From assembly GCF_004745955.1 (NCBI RefSeq), contig NZ_SRLD01000044.1, positions 1 to 41,478 of the forward strand: a DNA stretch of 41,478 nt. The letters run 5' to 3'. Positions 39,909 to 41,478 of the stretch are shown piece by piece. The first letter of the stretch is position 1. Each line of letters begins with the position of its first letter. Position numbers and translations under genes: made by a program. The notes beneath the pieces are model-generated. The model was not told the origin of the DNA. It did no database searches and saw only the letters and a list, made by a program, of their open reading frames with translations. The DNA comes from Hymenobacter elongatus. GTDB taxonomy: Bacteria > Bacteroidota > Bacteroidia > Cytophagales > Hymenobacteraceae.

Positions 39909-41225
39909 ATGACCGTCCTTTACTGGCTGCGCAACGACTTGCGCCTGCACGACAACGAAGTGCTGGCCACGCTACCCCCCGGCACCACGGCCCTGCTGCC
40001 CGTCTACTGCTTCGACCCCGGGGCCCTGGGGCCCGATGCGTACCTGGGCCTGCCCAAAACCGGCCCCCACCGCCTGCCGTTTCTGCTCGAAACCCTGGCC
40101 GACCTGCAGCAGCGCTACGCGGCGCTGGGGTCGGGTATTCACTTTGTGGTGGGCCCTCCGGCCGAAGTGCTGCCCCGCCTGGTGCGGCAGCTGGCCCTGG
40201 CTGAGGTATGGGCCAGTGCCGAGCATACCACCGAAGAAGCCGCCACTGAAACCGCGCTGGCGGCGGCCCTGGGCCCGGCTGTGCCGTTGCGCCGCTTCGA
40301 AACCCTGACGCTGCTGCACCCCGCCGACCTGCCCATTGCCCTGCGCGACCTGCCGTTTTCATTCAGTAAGTTTCGGTTTAACGTAGCCGACCGGGCCAAG
40401 GTGCGGCCCCCATTGCCTGCACCTGGCCAAGTGCCGCCACTGCCGGCGGGGTTTGTGCCCGATGCGCTGCCTACCGCTGCGGGCTTAGCCGCCGCGCTGA
40501 GCCAACCCTTAGTGGCCCCGCGGCCCCGTGACCAACGCTCGGCGCTGCCCGTGCTGGGCGGGGGCGAAACGGCGGCCCTGGCCCGGCTGCACGACTACGC
40601 CGTGGAGCGCCACCTGATCGGCCGCTACGACGACACCCGCAACCAGATGCTGGGGGAGGCATTCAGTACTAAGTTTTCGCCCTGGCTGGCCAATGGCAGC
40701 TTGTCGGCCCGCCAGATCTGGGAGGCTATTGATGCGTATGACGCCGCGTATGGGGCGCGTAGCAAAGGTGCTTTGCAACTGCGACTGGAGCTGCTGTGGC
40801 GCGACTATTTTCGGCTGCTGGCCCAGCGCAGCGGCCCGGCCTTCTTCCGGCTGCGAGGCCTGCGCGACCAGCCCGTGAAGCCTCCTACTCCTGCCCGGGC
40901 CGTGTTTGAGGCCTGGACGGCGGGGCGCACCGGCAACGCTTTCGTGGATGCCAACATGCGCGAGCTGGCCGCTACCGGCTTCATGAGCAACCGAGGCCGC
41001 CAGAATGCCGCCAGCTACCTCATTCACGATCTGCACCAGGACTGGCGCTGGGGAGCGGCCTGGTTTGAGCACCAACTCCTCGACCACGACCCCGCTTCCA
41101 ACTGGGGCAACTGGAAATACATTGCCGGCACCGGCACCGATGTGCGCGACACGGCTTTCGACGTGGCCCAGCAGGCCCGGCGCTACGATCCGCAGGGCCG
41201 CTACGTCCGCGCTTGGCGGCAATGA
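39909..41225 (+). CDS. Cryptochrome/photolyase, DASH type
   Basis: 438 residues of a FAD-dependent blue-light photolyase/cryptochrome. YWLRNDLRLHDN starts the alpha/beta domain, and CFDPG and TGPHRLPFLLETLADLQ follow the DASH pattern. The FAD-binding half has TRNQMLGEAFSTKFSPWLANGSLSAR, TGFMSNRGRQNAASYLIHDL (from about residue 357), DWRWGAAWFEHQLLDHDPASNWGNW and the DASH end AGTGTDVRDTAFDVAQQARRYDPQGRYVRAW. DASH members repair cyclobutane dimers in single-stranded or unpaired DNA and may also signal. It is divergent from the eCIS operon, and no functional link is evident. Confidence 0.95.
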   Translation: MTVLYWLRNDLRLHDNEVLATLPPGTTALLPVYCFDPGALGPDAYLGLPKTGPHRLPFLLETLADLQQRYAALGSGIHFVVGPPAEVLPRLVRQLALAEVWASAEHTTEEAATETALAAALGPAVPLRRFETLTLLHPADLPIALRDLPFSFSKFRFNVADRAKVRPPLPAPGQVPPLPAGFVPDALPTAAGLAAALSQPLVAPRPRDQRSALPVLGGGETAALARLHDYAVERHLIGRYDDTRNQMLGEAFSTKFSPWLANGSLSARQIWEAIDAYDAAYGARSKGALQLRLELLWRDYFRLLAQRSGPAFFRLRGLRDQPVKPPTPARAVFEAWTAGRTGNAFVDANMRELAATGFMSNRGRQNAASYLIHDLHQDWRWGAAWFEHQLLDHDPASNWGNWKYIAGTGTDVRDTAFDVAQQARRYDPQGRYVRAWRQ

Positions 41226-41392
41226 AGCCACTACATAAGATGCCCACGGGGATTCGTAAAGCAATGGGTTGAGGCAGCCAAGCCGCATTGGCGGTGTGTG
41301 GTCTGGGGCTCTGCTGTCTGGGCTTGCTGCTGACACAAGCTAGAGTGTGTGGTGTCTCGTCCGGCTAGGGCTATACATCACTCAGTTGATGT

Positions 41393-41478
41393 ATGACCGA
41401 AACCGAGCGGCCCCCACGCCGGGCCAAAAATGAGAATTATGCTATTGCCTTCCGCCAGGAGGCCGTGCGGTTAGTCGA
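41393..41478 (+). CDS. IS3-family OrfA, N-terminal fragment
   Basis: The last 86 bases encode MTETERPPRRAKNENYAIAF followed by RQEAVRLV, the start of an IS3-family OrfA helix-turn-helix protein (the AF-QEAVRLV motif). It is cut by the window end. Upstream, ctagagtgtgtgg at 41340-41352 matches the IS5 end at 137-149 for 13 bp. This could be the element boundary or a shared target. Its relation to the OrfB tail at 1-87 cannot be checked here. Confidence 0.75.
   Translation, partial: MTETERPPRRAKNENYAIAFRQEAVRLV

Overview
The window is GC-rich chromosomal DNA from a Bacteroidota bacterium, most likely a Hymenobacter-type member of the Cytophagales. Four things suggest this. The tmRNA encodes the tag GEYSYAMAA, which is close to the Cytophaga form. 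Two genes are preceded by TATCTTTG, a match to the Bacteroidota -7 box TAnnTTTG. Ribosome binding sites are generally absent. The intergenic regions carry dispersed palindromes that I associate with this group from memory. The genus is inferred, not proven.

Left part (1-14566). This holds the tail of an IS3-family transposase, a complete IS5-family element that needs a -1 frameshift, and then housekeeping genes: isocitrate dehydrogenase, an M16 metalloprotease lipoprotein, dnaX, a secreted S9 peptidase, ssrA (tmRNA), a small membrane protein and a GH18-like membrane protein with an altered catalytic motif. The gaps between these genes hold several families of hairpin repeats.

Central and right part (14832-39146). 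This is one extracellular contractile injection system (eCIS, related to Afp, PVC and MAC). Fourteen genes lie head to tail on the minus strand, read from 39146 down to 16201: DUF4255 terminator-like protein, an unassigned 350-residue protein, sheath, two tube proteins, a DUF5908 mini-protein, LysM hub adaptor, VgrG-like spike, PAAR tip, gp25 wedge, baseplate J, a short fibre-like protein, a second baseplate protein, a very large CIS_TMP protein, a DUF4157 cargo protein and a second cargo-like protein. The Afp15-like AAA+ ATPase (14832-16187) lies on the plus strand and meets the cargo genes tail to tail. No T6SS membrane-complex genes are visible, so a free, released particle is the simplest reading. 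The spike, tip and wedge would load cargo, the tube and sheath would contract, and the DUF4157 protein and its neighbour are the best payload candidates.

Right edge (39147-41478). A gene-poor stretch of about 760 bp precedes the divergent CRY-DASH photolyase/cryptochrome gene. The window then ends in the first codons of an IS3-family orfA.

The main leads are the two unassigned cargo domains, a motif shared at their leader/payload junction, the six-repeat CIS_TMP protein, the unassigned 350-residue structural protein, and an A10 slippage site in dnaX with a stop codon one codon later in the -1 frame.
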